In this document: piece by piece, positions 1 through 9,692 of the stretch
Layout: each line of letters starts with the position of its first letter
Position numbering within the stretch: the stretch's first letter is position 1
DNA from: Geothermovivens sp964644845
GTDB taxonomy: Bacteria; Zhuqueibacterota; Zhuqueibacteria; Oleimicrobiales; Geothermoviventaceae
Length of the DNA stretch: 21,076 nt
Direction of reading: 5' to 3'
Assembly: GCA_964644845.1 (NCBI GenBank)
Contig: CAZXXS010000051.1
Location: forward strand, 1 to 21,076
Notes under the pieces: model-generated
Seen by the model: the letters and a program-made list of their open reading frames with translations, nothing else
Database searches by the model: none
Told to the model about the DNA's origin: nothing
Translations under genes and position numbers: made by a program

Positions 1-310
1 GAAACCACGGAGCCCCAAGGGACGCAGAGACGTGACAAAGTTCGTCGAACAAGTGACTGTGTTGACGAGGCTTTCAAACCCGAGTTGCCCTGCTGGACCT
101 GCTGGGCAGTGCGGCAGGGTTCAGTCTTCGGTCTGATTCGAGTGACTTCGGTTTAGGAGCCCTGCGAAAAAGCGCAGACAAACCACAGAGGCTCCGAGGG
201 CACAGGGGCCGCGCAGAGCACTGCATGCCCGGGTGCGCCGTGCCAGTGCTACATGCCAGCTTCGCAGGGGCATGTAGCTTATGCCGCACACGAAAGGTTC
301 GTGCAACTCG
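1..310. repeat. Degenerate 'accacagagg' type intergenic repeats
   Basis: No credible gene is seen here. Two stretches (about 3-35 and 180-222) are imperfect versions of the accacrgagg-cnccgaggg-cacag(a/g)g motif that litters intergenic DNA in many G+C-rich bacterial genomes. A small perfect stem, CACGAA/TTCGTG with a 3-nt loop, lies near 284-298. Open frames in this part are low-complexity and lack ribosome-binding sites. The repeat identification rests on my recognition of the motif, not on a search. Confidence 0.45.
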
Positions 311-784
311 AATGAAATCCAGCTGTTACGTAGGTGCTCATTTCCCTGACCGGAATGGTCGGCATTACCGTTCTCTCGTTGCTCAACAGCAGTCCCAGTA
401 GGTTCCCCCTGCGTGTTTCCTCCGTGCGCTCTGAGTCTCGGTGGCTCGGGCCTTTTTCACAAACCTTCTAGTGGGATGAGGTTCTGTGCGAACAGTGTGC
501 CCTTACAGGCACTCGCGTTCGTTCACTGTCCTCTTGTGGTATCCTCGGTGTCCACTGGGCCTTCGTGGTGAGAGGATGCTTTTTCCCAGGCCTCTTAGGG
601 TTACAAAGTGTGGACGAGCCTGGGGGCACTGGAACGGTCACACGGTGGTGGGGGACGCCGGAGTGGGGGCGCGCCGGCCAGGCCCCGCTTCGTTCACAGA
701 CTCCTTTTGTTAACGTATCTGCCCTTCGGCTTGCCTTCGCTGGAATCCCGCCGCGTATTTTGGGGCCTTTCGTTTGTGGTTGCG
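311..784. other. Gene-free spacer
   Basis: I see no gene, RNA or strong repeat in this stretch. The overlapping open frames on the plus strand are rich in Arg, Gly and Pro, match no family I know, and have no Shine-Dalgarno site. They are best explained by high G+C content. Confidence 0.5.
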
Positions 785-1295
785 CTGCTCGGCAGTGGGC
801 TCAACGCGCGTCGGCGCAGGCGGACGTGAGGGGGGTGCAGCGGCAAAATTTACTCTGCTGCGTGTGGGACACGCGCGTTCCGGGGTCCGCCCGGGGATGC
901 AATCCCCGGGCTACGAGAGGAGGGCGCCGCCTGAAGGCGGCTCTGCCGAAGAGCGGGGGGGCGTTCTGTCCGGAAAGTCAGAGTGGCTGTCGCCACGCTT
1001 CCGTAGATCCCCAACATTTCCTCAGAGAACTGCGCAAGTGCTCGGCTGTGCACAGCGACGTCCGCGCAGGCGGACGTGAGGACGGCACAGCAGCAGGGTT
1101 TACTGTGCTGCGTGTGGAGCACACAGAAATCAGCATTCCCAACAAAACATCTGGCGTGTCGGGGTTCGCCCGGGGATGCAATCCCCGGCCTACGAGGGAG
1201 GGCGCCGCCTCAAAGCGGCTGCGAGGCGAGCCCCCGCAGCAACGGAGTTTACTCTGGTTCGTGTGAAGCTTGGGCGGGATTCGATCCCGCCGGCG
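785..1295. repeat. Three-unit imperfect repeat: TTTACT motif plus CCGGGGAT hairpin
   Basis: Three diverged units follow one another. Each begins with TTTACT(C/G)TG(C/G)T(G/T)CGTGTG (at 849, 1099 and 1248). Each is followed by a perfect 8-bp inverted repeat with a 3-nt loop: CCGGGGAT/ATCCCCGG at 891-909 and 1170-1188, and GGCGGGAT/ATCCCGCC at 1273-1291. Units 1 and 2 also share GCGCAGGCGGACGTGAGG (814-831 and 1064-1081). They share a second hairpin block as well, GGCGCCGCCT(g/c)AA(g/a)GCGGCT (about 923-942 and 1201-1220). The blocks look like non-coding, structure-forming intergenic repeats, and the stem sequence in unit 3 has changed on both arms while still pairing. Confidence 0.7.
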
Positions 1296-1382
1296 TCCTT
1301 TGTCTCAAGCGGAGCCCGGGGGTACCCCTCGGAAAGTGAAAGGTGTGTTCCCGTGACGGCTCGTTCGCAGGCCGTCCAATTA

Positions 1383-1475
1383 CGGATTCAACAATCCTGT
1401 TGTTGTATCCGAGTCGAAGAAGCGACTCTGGCCCTTAGCCAACAGCCAAATCGATTCGAACGCTTCTTCGGCTGT
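1383..1475 (+). promoter_or_regulatory. Candidate structured leader with mutually exclusive stems
   Basis: Two hairpins sit side by side. The first is GGATTCAACAA (1384-1394) / TTGTTGTATCC (1400-1410), 10 of 11 pairs with a 5-nt loop. The second is GAGTCG (1411-1416) / CGACTC (1423-1428). A 10-bp perfect inverted repeat, CGAAGAAGCG (1415-1424) / CGCTTCTTCG (1461-1470), overlaps the second hairpin, so the two cannot form together. A further stem ACAGCC (1442-1447) / GGCTGT (1470-1475) competes at its edge. This switch-like layout lies about 210 nt before the FAH-family gene. No known riboswitch class is recognised, and it may simply be part of the repeat-rich spacer. Confidence 0.3.
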
Positions 1476-1602
1476 GTTCTTCTGGTACCAATCTGGAGCG
1501 TGGTCGCGTCAATTTGCGTTGACTGATCTTGTGCTCCTGGGGCAGTTTCGGGTTAAAGGCTACGCCTACGAAAAACGGGGGAATTACGGTTCTTGAATCT
1601 CC

Positions 1603-1631
1603 TTGCTTCTTAGTAGCTGAATTGCTAAACT
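1603..1631 (+). promoter_or_regulatory. Possible sigma-70-like promoter of the FAH operon
   Basis: TTGCTT (1603-1608) and TAAACT (1626-1631) are separated by exactly 17 nt, about 50 nt before the likely start codon of the FAH-family gene. Both boxes are only partial matches to consensus. If used, transcription would start near 1638 and would exclude the hairpins at 1383-1475 from the transcript. Confidence 0.22.
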
Positions 1632-1682
1632 TTGCCAACTTCAGTTGGGAAGAAGACGCGAAGTTCGTTCAGGGGAGTGCCA

Positions 1683-2588
1683 GTGAACGTGAAAGCTTTC
1701 ACCTACCGCGATGATCGGGGCAGGTACTACATCGGTGTGGAGTGGGAAGGGAAACGCTACAACTTCTCGTTGCTGTGGGAGTACTACAAACAGTTCGCGG
1801 CCAAAGGAAAGGGCCCTTCTCTGCAGTTCTTGCAGGTCATGGTCGAACTCGGGTTTTTCCAGCTCGACACGTTCAAAGAAGTCATCGAAACGGTTTCGAG
1901 TTTCCGCTCGCTCAGCGATCTGCAACTGCGGGGAACAGAGCGAATTGACCTGCCGGTGAGTCGCCCGCAGAAGGTGCTGTGCTTAGGTCGCAACTACAAG
2001 GCACACGCTGAGGAGTGGGGTGCCACTGTACCTGAGGAGCCGATTATTTTTGCCAAGCTCGTCAGTTCGCTGACCCCGCACGATTCGCCAATCCGTTTGC
2101 CGAGCTGGCCTGGAACAGTGGAGCACGAGATTGAATTGGCTGTGATTGTTGGAAAGGCGGGACGCGTGCACTCGGAGAAAGAAGCGTGGGATTTTGTGGC
2201 CGGGTACACCGTTGCCAACGACGTGACGGCAAGGGATCTTCAACTTGCTGACTTCAACAAGGGATGGCCGTGGTTGCGCTCAAAGAGCTTCGACACGTTT
2301 GGGCCCCTTGGACCTGTGGTGGTCCCCCGAGAGGTGTTCCCAGAGCCCCCAGAGCTGAACATGACGCTGCGTGTGAACGGCGAAGTGCGCCAGCAAGCCA
2401 ACACACGCGACATGGTCTTCGGAATTCCAAGGATCCTCGTTGAAATCTCGCGTTTTGCCTCGCTTACGCCTGGGGACGTGATTCTCACTGGGACTCCGGC
2501 GGGCACAGGACCACTGCGGCCAGGAGACGTGGTGGAAGCGGAAATCGAAGGCATTGGGGTGCTGTCCAACACAGTGGTTGCGGAATGA
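1683..2588 (+). CDS. Fumarylacetoacetate hydrolase (FAH) family protein
   Basis: This predicts a cytoplasmic, metal-dependent hydrolase or decarboxylase of the FAH superfamily, which cleaves C-C bonds in acylpyruvate-like or oxo-acid substrates. From the GTG at 1683 it is 301 residues: a roughly 90-residue N-terminal domain followed by the FAH catalytic fold. Visible family motifs are CLGRNYKAHA, HEIELAVIVGK with metal-ligand candidates Glu149 and Glu151, the third ligand Asp180 in ANDVTARDLQ, Lys201 in KSFDTFGPLGP, and the C-terminal LTGTPAGTGPLRPGD. GTG 1683 is chosen because AGGGGAG (1671-1677) lies 5 nt upstream; GTG 1689 is the alternative. The frame stays open upstream to 1632 without a ribosome-binding site there. 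A 133-nt gap separates it from the symporter. The exact substrate cannot be read from sequence. Confidence 0.93.
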   Translation: MNVKAFTYRDDRGRYYIGVEWEGKRYNFSLLWEYYKQFAAKGKGPSLQFLQVMVELGFFQLDTFKEVIETVSSFRSLSDLQLRGTERIDLPVSRPQKVLCLGRNYKAHAEEWGATVPEEPIIFAKLVSSLTPHDSPIRLPSWPGTVEHEIELAVIVGKAGRVHSEKEAWDFVAGYTVANDVTARDLQLADFNKGWPWLRSKSFDTFGPLGPVVVPREVFPEPPELNMTLRVNGEVRQQANTRDMVFGIPRILVEISRFASLTPGDVILTGTPAGTGPLRPGDVVEAEIEGIGVLSNTVVAE

Positions 2589-2721
2589 CCGGAGCGTGGC
2601 GAGTTGACGGTAAGCCGTGGCGGCGGAAATCCTTGGGATTCGTTCTGTTGGACGCATGCGTCGTTTCAATGGCGTGAACTGCACTGACGTGGTGCCAACC
2701 TGAAGAGCGGGAGGAATCGCT

Positions 2722-4470
<1,749 letters not shown>

Positions 4471-4471
4471 G

Positions 4472-5527
4472 GTGGGCTTGGACATGCCAACGGAGCGGCC
4501 GAATTTTGAGGTTTTGAGGACCACGCTCTACGGGGGGAAAGGACCGTACGTTCCGTTTTTCGAGCTGGGTGTAGATGTATCCGTGAAGGCGGCTTTTCTC
4601 GGGCGCAAACTCGAGCGACCCGAAGACGAAATTGCTTTTGCTCGCGCCGCGGGCTACGACTACGTCAAGATCGCTCCGCCTCTGGACCTCAGCCCCGAGG
4701 TGCTCCAGAGTTACGGAGGTTCCCATCTAAAGGAAAAAGCAGATGGCAGCGGCGAACGGGTGTGGGCCGAAGAGGGCAAGGGGGTTGTTCACAGCGTGCG
4801 GGATGTGGAGGCCTTTCCCTGGCCCGAGGTGAACGACGTTGACTGGTCCCGAGTTGAAGCGATCGAGCGAGCTTTGCCCGAGGAAATGGGGCTGGTTGCC
4901 CAGTACGGCGACATCTTTACCTGGACGTGGCGGTTCCTGGGTTTCGAGCAGTTTTCCTACGCGCTGGTTGAGAACCAGGCGCTCGTGGAGGCTCTGTTCG
5001 AGCGAATCGGTTCGCTGGAAATGGCTCTGTTTGAACGCATGGCGGCGTCGGCAAAGGTGGGTGCCATTTTCTACAGCGACGACATCGCGTTTGCAACGGG
5101 ACTGATGGTGTCGCCCCGCGTCCTGCAGCAGTACCTCTTTCCATGGATCCGCCGTTTAGCGGAACTTGCCGAAAGCAAGGGAGTCCCTTTCATTTACCAC
5201 TCGGACGGCGATTTACGCACCGTTCTGGACGAGTTGCTGGATCTCGGGGTGAACGCGCTACACCCGATTGAACCACAGGCCATGGACATCGTGGAACTGA
5301 AAAAGCGTTACGGCAGTCGGCTGTGCCTGTGCGGCAACGTGGATGTTGACCTTCTGGCCAGAGGCACTCCCGAGGAGATTCGCGAGAACGTGAAATGGCT
5401 GGTCGAGAACGTCGGTGTGCACGGTGGGTACTGCCTGGGTTCGGGCAATTCCGTTCCTGAGTACGTACCAGTGGAAAACTACCGGGCCATGATCGAGGCT
5501 GGACTGGAGTACGGGCGGTTCGAGTAG
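4472..5527 (+). CDS. Uroporphyrinogen decarboxylase (URO-D) family protein, MtaA-like
   Basis: A 351-residue TIM-barrel protein of the URO-D family. The family includes heme-pathway decarboxylase and the corrinoid methyltransferases MtaA/MtbA. Sequence features include GDIFTWTWRFLGFEQF, SDDIAFATGLMVSP, HSDGD at 243-247, CLCGNVDVDLLARGTPEEI (285 onward) and GGYCLGSGNSVPEYVP (318 onward). In MtaA-type enzymes zinc is held by an HxC pair and a later Cys. Here His243 and Cys321 are in place, but the middle ligand position is Asp245 (HSD). No other heme gene is nearby, so a catabolic methyl-transfer or decarboxylation role beside the symporter is more likely than heme synthesis; this is inference. 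GTG 4472 follows the symporter stop by 1 nt, and ATG 4484 is an alternative start. Confidence 0.88.
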   Translation: MGLDMPTERPNFEVLRTTLYGGKGPYVPFFELGVDVSVKAAFLGRKLERPEDEIAFARAAGYDYVKIAPPLDLSPEVLQSYGGSHLKEKADGSGERVWAEEGKGVVHSVRDVEAFPWPEVNDVDWSRVEAIERALPEEMGLVAQYGDIFTWTWRFLGFEQFSYALVENQALVEALFERIGSLEMALFERMAASAKVGAIFYSDDIAFATGLMVSPRVLQQYLFPWIRRLAELAESKGVPFIYHSDGDLRTVLDELLDLGVNALHPIEPQAMDIVELKKRYGSRLCLCGNVDVDLLARGTPEEIRENVKWLVENVGVHGGYCLGSGNSVPEYVPVENYRAMIEAGLEYGRFE

Positions 5528-5682
5528 AAAACACACCCAGATGACTGACACGTGCGGCGGTTTTTTGGGGGGCACGGGTTGGTGCGAATCGGGACTGCGT
5601 TGGACGAGGAAAAAACTGACGGCGGCCAGCTCCGTAAGGATTGACGACGTCGTTCGATGGCTCACAAACTACGGAGAGAAGC

Positions 5683-6492
5683 TTGAAGATTGCGGCCGTA
5701 CAATTCGGACCGGAGTTTGGGCGGGTAGAACAGAACCTCCGGAGAGCTGAGGGACTGGTTCGGGATAATCCCGGAGCAGACATTTACGTACTCCCAGAGC
5801 TTTTCAACACTGGCTACCTTTTCGAAGACCGTTCGGAAGCTCGGGCTCTGGCTGAGCCTGCCAGGGATGGGGTGACTGGTCAAATGCTTGTGCAACTGGC
5901 TTCCGAGATGCACGCCACCTTCGTCGCGGGTTTCGCAGAACGGGATGGCGATTGTGTGTACAACAGTGCCCTGGTAGTTTCTCCGGATGGGAAGCTGGGG
6001 GTCTACCGCAAAACCCACCTTTTCCTGGACGAGAAGGATTGGTTCGACCCCGGGGACACCGGGTTTCGGGTTTTCGAAATTCCTGGGGTTCGCGTCGGTG
6101 TTCTGATCTGCTTCGATTGGATTTTCCCGGAGGCTGCAAGAGTGCTGGCGTTGAGCGGGGCTGATGTTTTGTGTCACCCGGCCAACCTGGTGTTACCTTA
6201 CGCCCAGTCCGCCATGCGTATTCGTTCAATTGAGAACCGTGTCTTCACCGTGACGGCCAATCGGGTTGGTGAGGATGAACGGGCAGGCAAAGCGTTGCGT
6301 TTCACGGGGGCAAGTCAAATCACAGACCTCGACGGCAGCGTTCTCGTTTCCGCCAGCGTGGACCGCGAAGAGGTGATCGTGGCCGAGCTTGATCCCAGTG
6401 CGGCGCGCGACAAGCGTTTTACCGCGCGTAACGACCTTTTTTCAGATCGCCGGCCCGAGTTTTACCAGCGCTTGCAGACGAGGACAGCCTGA
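5683..6492 (+). CDS. Carbon-nitrogen hydrolase (nitrilase superfamily)
   Basis: A cytoplasmic amidase of the nitrilase superfamily, which hydrolyses C-N bonds of amides or carbamoyl compounds. The complete catalytic triad is visible: Glu39 in VLPELFNTGY, Lys110 in YRKTHLF and Cys143 in LICFDWIFPE. At 269 residues it is a single-domain member. The TTG at 5683 is taken as the start because GGAGAG (5673-5678) lies just upstream and the product then begins MKIAAVQF, the usual family N-terminus; an in-frame TTG at 5641 would add 14 unconserved residues. It lies 155 nt after the URO-D-like gene, so it may have its own promoter. The flippase gene begins 3 nt after its stop. Omega-amidase-like and N-carbamoyl hydrolase activities are both possible. 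Confidence 0.93.
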   Translation: MKIAAVQFGPEFGRVEQNLRRAEGLVRDNPGADIYVLPELFNTGYLFEDRSEARALAEPARDGVTGQMLVQLASEMHATFVAGFAERDGDCVYNSALVVSPDGKLGVYRKTHLFLDEKDWFDPGDTGFRVFEIPGVRVGVLICFDWIFPEAARVLALSGADVLCHPANLVLPYAQSAMRIRSIENRVFTVTANRVGEDERAGKALRFTGASQITDLDGSVLVSASVDREEVIVAELDPSAARDKRFTARNDLFSDRRPEFYQRLQTRTA

Positions 6493-6494
6493 GC

Positions 6495-7958
6495 ATGCTG
6501 GACAGTCTCAAGCGTCTCACCAAACACTCCGCCGTTTACGGCATCAGCCACATCGTGACGCGTTCGGTGGGCTTCCTGCTTCTGCCTCTCTACACCAACA
6601 CATTCGAACGCGCTGAGTACGGGGTGGCAGCGCTGGTGTTCACGTTCCTGGCCGTCGCCACCATCATTTACACGATGGGCGTGGACTCGGCTTTCCTGCG
6701 CTACTACATTCTGGACGAGAGTCAGAACAAACGACGTGTCACGTTCTCTACGGCCTTTTGGACCGTTCTCGGGTTGGCCACCGGTTTCAGCGTGTTTCTA
6801 CTGGTTGGCAGTCAGCCGATTGCTACCTGGCTGCTGGACAGCGCCCGTTACCGCCCGCTTATCTCGTTGAGCGCTGGCATTCTTTTCTTCGACGCGTTGA
6901 ACGTTCTACCCTTCCTCGTGCTGAGGGCAGAAGAGAGGTCAATCCATTTTGCGATTCTCAAATTCGCCAACGTAGTCATCAATCTGGCGCTGAACGTCGT
7001 GCTGATTGTGTGGCTGAAGCACGGCATCCAGGGCATTTTCCAGGCGAACCTGGTGGCGTCGGCGGCCACGTTCGTGCTGCTACTACCGGTCAGTGTGCAG
7101 CGGTTGAGTCCTGGGCTCTCGGGTCGTGTGCTCAGAGACCTGCTCAGATTTGGTATCCCGTACCTTCCGTCCACGCTGGCGGTTGTCCTGATGGACGTCA
7201 TTGACCGCTTCATTCTCAAGCAATTGGCCGGCTTCGACGTGGCCGGGCTTTACAGCGCAGGTTACAAGCTCGGCACGTTCATGGCTCTGTTCATCGCAGC
7301 TTTCCGCTTCGCCTGGCATCCGTTCTTCCTCTCGGAGGTGAAGAAGGAAGGTGCGAAGGAACTGTTCGCGCGCGTGTTGACGTACCTCCTGCTCGCCTGT
7401 TTCGCCGTTTTCTTGCTTCTGTCGTTCACCATCGACGACATCGTGCGGCTGCGCGTTTTCGGCATCACAATTTTCGGGCCCAGGTACTGGGATTCCACAG
7501 TGATCGTGCCGACCATCATGCTCGCCTACATCTTTTTCGCTGCCTACCTGAACTTTGTGATCGGCATTTACACCGAAAAAAAGTCCGAGTACCTGCCGCT
7601 GGTCACCGGCATTGGAGCTGGGGTGAACATCATTTCGAACTACCTGCTGATTCCCAGATTTGGGATGATGGGTTCGGCGTACGCGACGGTGCTGGGGTAT
7701 GCCTCGATGGCTACCGCACTGTACGTGGTGGGGCAAAAACTCTACCCGGTACGTTACGAATGGCGTCGGGTGGTGCACCTGTCGGTTGCAGCGGGACTGG
7801 TGTTCTGGCTCGAACGGCCGTTCCACCACGTGTGGCCATTTTGGGCGCGGGTTGCCCTCGTACTCGTCTGGCCTCTGGGGTTGTGGGTCACAGGTTTCTT
7901 CAAGCCAGAAGAAAAACAAGCCCTGAAGGCAGGAATGCGAAAGCTGCTGCGGCGCTAA
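6495..7958 (+). CDS. Oligosaccharide flippase / polysaccharide biosynthesis protein (MOP superfamily)
   Basis: A 487-residue polytopic inner-membrane protein with about 12-14 hydrophobic helices spread along its length. It is typical of Wzx-like flippases that move lipid-linked glycans or other amphiphiles across the membrane. The N-terminal signature (SAVYGISHIVTRSVGFLLLP, then PLYTNTFERAEYGV) matches the family's opening helix and the loop before helix 2. The start ATG is 3 nt after the amidohydrolase stop, so the two are probably co-translated. No glycosyltransferase or other envelope gene is adjacent, which is unusual for a flippase, so its substrate cannot be inferred from context. Confidence 0.9.
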   Translation: MLDSLKRLTKHSAVYGISHIVTRSVGFLLLPLYTNTFERAEYGVAALVFTFLAVATIIYTMGVDSAFLRYYILDESQNKRRVTFSTAFWTVLGLATGFSVFLLVGSQPIATWLLDSARYRPLISLSAGILFFDALNVLPFLVLRAEERSIHFAILKFANVVINLALNVVLIVWLKHGIQGIFQANLVASAATFVLLLPVSVQRLSPGLSGRVLRDLLRFGIPYLPSTLAVVLMDVIDRFILKQLAGFDVAGLYSAGYKLGTFMALFIAAFRFAWHPFFLSEVKKEGAKELFARVLTYLLLACFAVFLLLSFTIDDIVRLRVFGITIFGPRYWDSTVIVPTIMLAYIFFAAYLNFVIGIYTEKKSEYLPLVTGIGAGVNIISNYLLIPRFGMMGSAYATVLGYASMATALYVVGQKLYPVRYEWRRVVHLSVAAGLVFWLERPFHHVWPFWARVALVLVWPLGLWVTGFFKPEEKQALKAGMRKLLRR

Positions 7959-7973
7959 CACGAGCGAATGGAA

Positions 7974-7999
7974 ACCCGATCAGCAGTTGGGGATCGGGT
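7974..7999 (+). terminator. Stem-loop after the flippase gene
   Basis: ACCCGATC (7974-7981) pairs perfectly with GATCGGGT (7992-7999) around a 10-nt loop, beginning 16 nt after the flippase stop. The position suggests a 3'-end structure of the upstream operon. There is no T-tract after the stem, so it is not a canonical intrinsic terminator. Confidence 0.35.
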
Positions 8000-8468
8000 G
8001 CAAAAGGCGTGTGGGTCCCCGCCTTTCCTCGCCGTTCCGGACGGGGAGACACTGTGCTCGCGGACTGACACTCGGGTTGCCTGGGTAGCCGAGAAGCCCA
8101 AGATCGCCGTAAACGGATTTTCAAAGGCAGCGTTCGGCGTCAAACTGCGGCCTTCCGGACGGCCGTCCGGTGATTTCGGGGTTCGCTGGTGCAAACAGAA
8201 CCGTAGTGCTGAAAAGCGAAGCTTACCCAGTGTGACAGCGGCTCGCCGTGAGATTCTGCCCGGACCGTTGGACGTGGCGAGACGTTTGCCGGAATTCTGG
8301 AGCAGGGCTCAACTGGTTCCGCTGGGGTTCTTGCTCAATTCGGAAGAATGGATCTGGTTTTGCGGAGGAACGATCAACGGTGGGGGGGCGGCGGGTGGAA
8401 AGACGACGCGCGGGTTTGCTCGGGTCGCCCTCGTCGACCGGGGACTTTCCAAGCACACCGCCCACTTT
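8000..8468. other. Gene-free convergent spacer with a perfect 16-bp palindrome
   Basis: No credible gene lies between the flippase and the ferritin-like gene, which point towards each other. A long plus-strand frame here has no ribosome-binding site or family motif and would run into the antisense of the ferritin gene. The notable element is the perfect palindrome CCGGACGGCCGTCCGG at 8155-8170. Confidence 0.5.
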
Positions 8469-8514
8469 CGACGCTTGCGACCCGGGGTCGTGCAAGCCCA
8501 GGCCGCAAGCGTCG
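8469..8514 (-). terminator. Inverted repeat 3' of the ferritin-like gene
   Basis: CGACGCTTGCG (8469-8479) and CGCAAGCGTCG (8504-8514) form a perfect 11-bp stem with a 24-nt loop, 7 nt past the ferritin stop codon on the minus strand. A T-tract is absent on both sides, so it is a stable 3'-end structure rather than a textbook intrinsic terminator. Confidence 0.4.
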
Positions 8515-8521
8515 ATCGCGG

Positions 8522-9016
8522 CTACCTTTTCACCATCAGCTCAAAATCTTCGAGTAGCGACTGCAGATCTTCCTCGTGTTCCACCTCGTCCTGCAGGATC
8601 TGCAACACTAAATTGTAGGTCACCGGGTCCGCGGTCAGGGTCGTCTTGAGGATGTCCTGGTACACCCCGATGGCGCACTGCTCGCCTTTGATGTTCTGTT
8701 TCAGAACAATCTCCACAAAAGGGTCGCTGGGGGTGTCGTAGCCGCAGTTGGTGACGTCGTACCACTTCTTAGGTTCGAGGACCGGTGTGCCGCCGAGCTG
8801 AATGATTCGATTCGCAACCATGTCGGCATGCCGTAGTTCGTCGTTGGCGTGTTGGAGAAGCTCAGCGATCACGGCTTCCTTCATCGGTCCTCTGACAACT
8901 TTGGCCCCGAGCCAGTACTGGTAGTAGGCCAGCCACTCGTCAGCGAACGCTTTGTTCAGCAGACCAATCAACTCCTGGACATCCATTCCCACGATTTCAA
9001 TGCCTTTGGTTCCCAT
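8522..9016 (-). CDS. Dps-like ferritin-family protein (DPSL / thioferritin type)
   Basis: A 164-residue four-helix-bundle ferritin-like protein, expected to oxidise and store iron with peroxide or oxygen in the cytoplasm. Candidate di-iron ligands are Glu27 (ADEWLAYYQYW), Glu60 and His63 (NDELRHAD), Glu112 (KGEQCAIGVY), and Glu144 and His147 (DEVEHEEDL). Two cysteines sit where the Dps-like 'thioferritins' have a redox-active pair: Cys91 in NCGYDTPSDPF and Cys114 in GEQC. This separates it from true Dps and bacterioferritin; no heme-binding Met is evident. GGGAGG lies 6 nt before the ATG (9023-9028 on the plus strand). It is monocistronic and convergent with the flippase. A role in oxidative-stress defence is inferred from the family. 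Confidence 0.9.
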   Translation of the reverse strand: MGTKGIEIVGMDVQELIGLLNKAFADEWLAYYQYWLGAKVVRGPMKEAVIAELLQHANDELRHADMVANRIIQLGGTPVLEPKKWYDVTNCGYDTPSDPFVEIVLKQNIKGEQCAIGVYQDILKTTLTADPVTYNLVLQILQDEVEHEEDLQSLLEDFELMVKR

Positions 9017-9692
9017 CGCTTACCTCCCTGGTTTCAAGTCACGGGGCTGCTTTGCTCATTTGCTCCCTTCTTTCTGCCCCGTAAGCTACTTGTTAAAGGC
9101 GGCAAAGGCAAGGAGTTTTGGACTTTGGGCGCAACGTGCGAGATCTTCGCTTTGTTGGTCGAAGCCGGAGAGCAAGAGTCGGCTCAGTTTGCCTTGACGC
9201 TGAGGGCGCTCAGGCAACGCTTTTCGGATGGCAATTGAGCTCTGCCCAGGCGAAAGGGTGCGGGGTCCTGCAACCCGAAAGGGACCTCAGAAACTGGTGT
9301 TGGTTGAGTTGCGTCGTTTCGCCAGCGGTTAGCAGTCTTAGGCCGGGCAATGGGTTCCCCCAGGTGGCGCGTCTGCCTGTTTAGCCGCACCGGGAGACCT
9401 CCCTGGCGAGGATTTTCGTTGTCTTCGTGGAGTGGTTTCGCTAATTTTGTGACGCGTTGCAAGAGACGCTTTTTTCTTCACGTTGGGTGCGTTTTGTTCT
9501 TGGTAGAATGGTGCGTGGCCGTAAACTTCTGGAGGGTGGCGTGGCGGCCTTTTGCGAAGTGCAACCATCCCCGACCAGGTCGCTTCGAGGCCTGGAGCGT
9601 GCCTGGCCTTGGGGCTGGTGTTCTAAGCCCGGGATCAGAAAAGGCGGCCGCGTAAATGGCTGGACAGGCACGTTCTTCACTTGGAGGGCACA
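9017..9692. other. Gene-free divergent intergenic region
   Basis: This 676-nt spacer separates the minus-strand ferritin gene from the plus-strand cupin gene and should hold promoters for both. A TAGAAT hexamer (9504-9509) resembles a -10 box for the cupin side, but no good -35 partner lies 16-18 nt upstream. A fragment around 9415-9435 resembles the cttcgtgg-type dispersed repeats. No coding frame here is convincing. Confidence 0.4.

Noticed and set aside
565..1266. Long plus-strand open frame (about 230 codons) in the first kilobase
   Set aside because: It runs through the hairpin repeats, is Arg/Gly/Pro-rich, has no ribosome-binding site and matches no family. High G+C content explains it.
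1268..1295. tRNA T-arm-like sequence (gggattcgatccc)
   Set aside because: It is the third copy of the local hairpin repeat; no acceptor, D or anticodon arm surrounds it.
7968..8618. Plus-strand open frame of about 216 codons after the flippase
   Set aside because: No motif or Shine-Dalgarno site, and its end is antisense to the well-supported ferritin-like gene.
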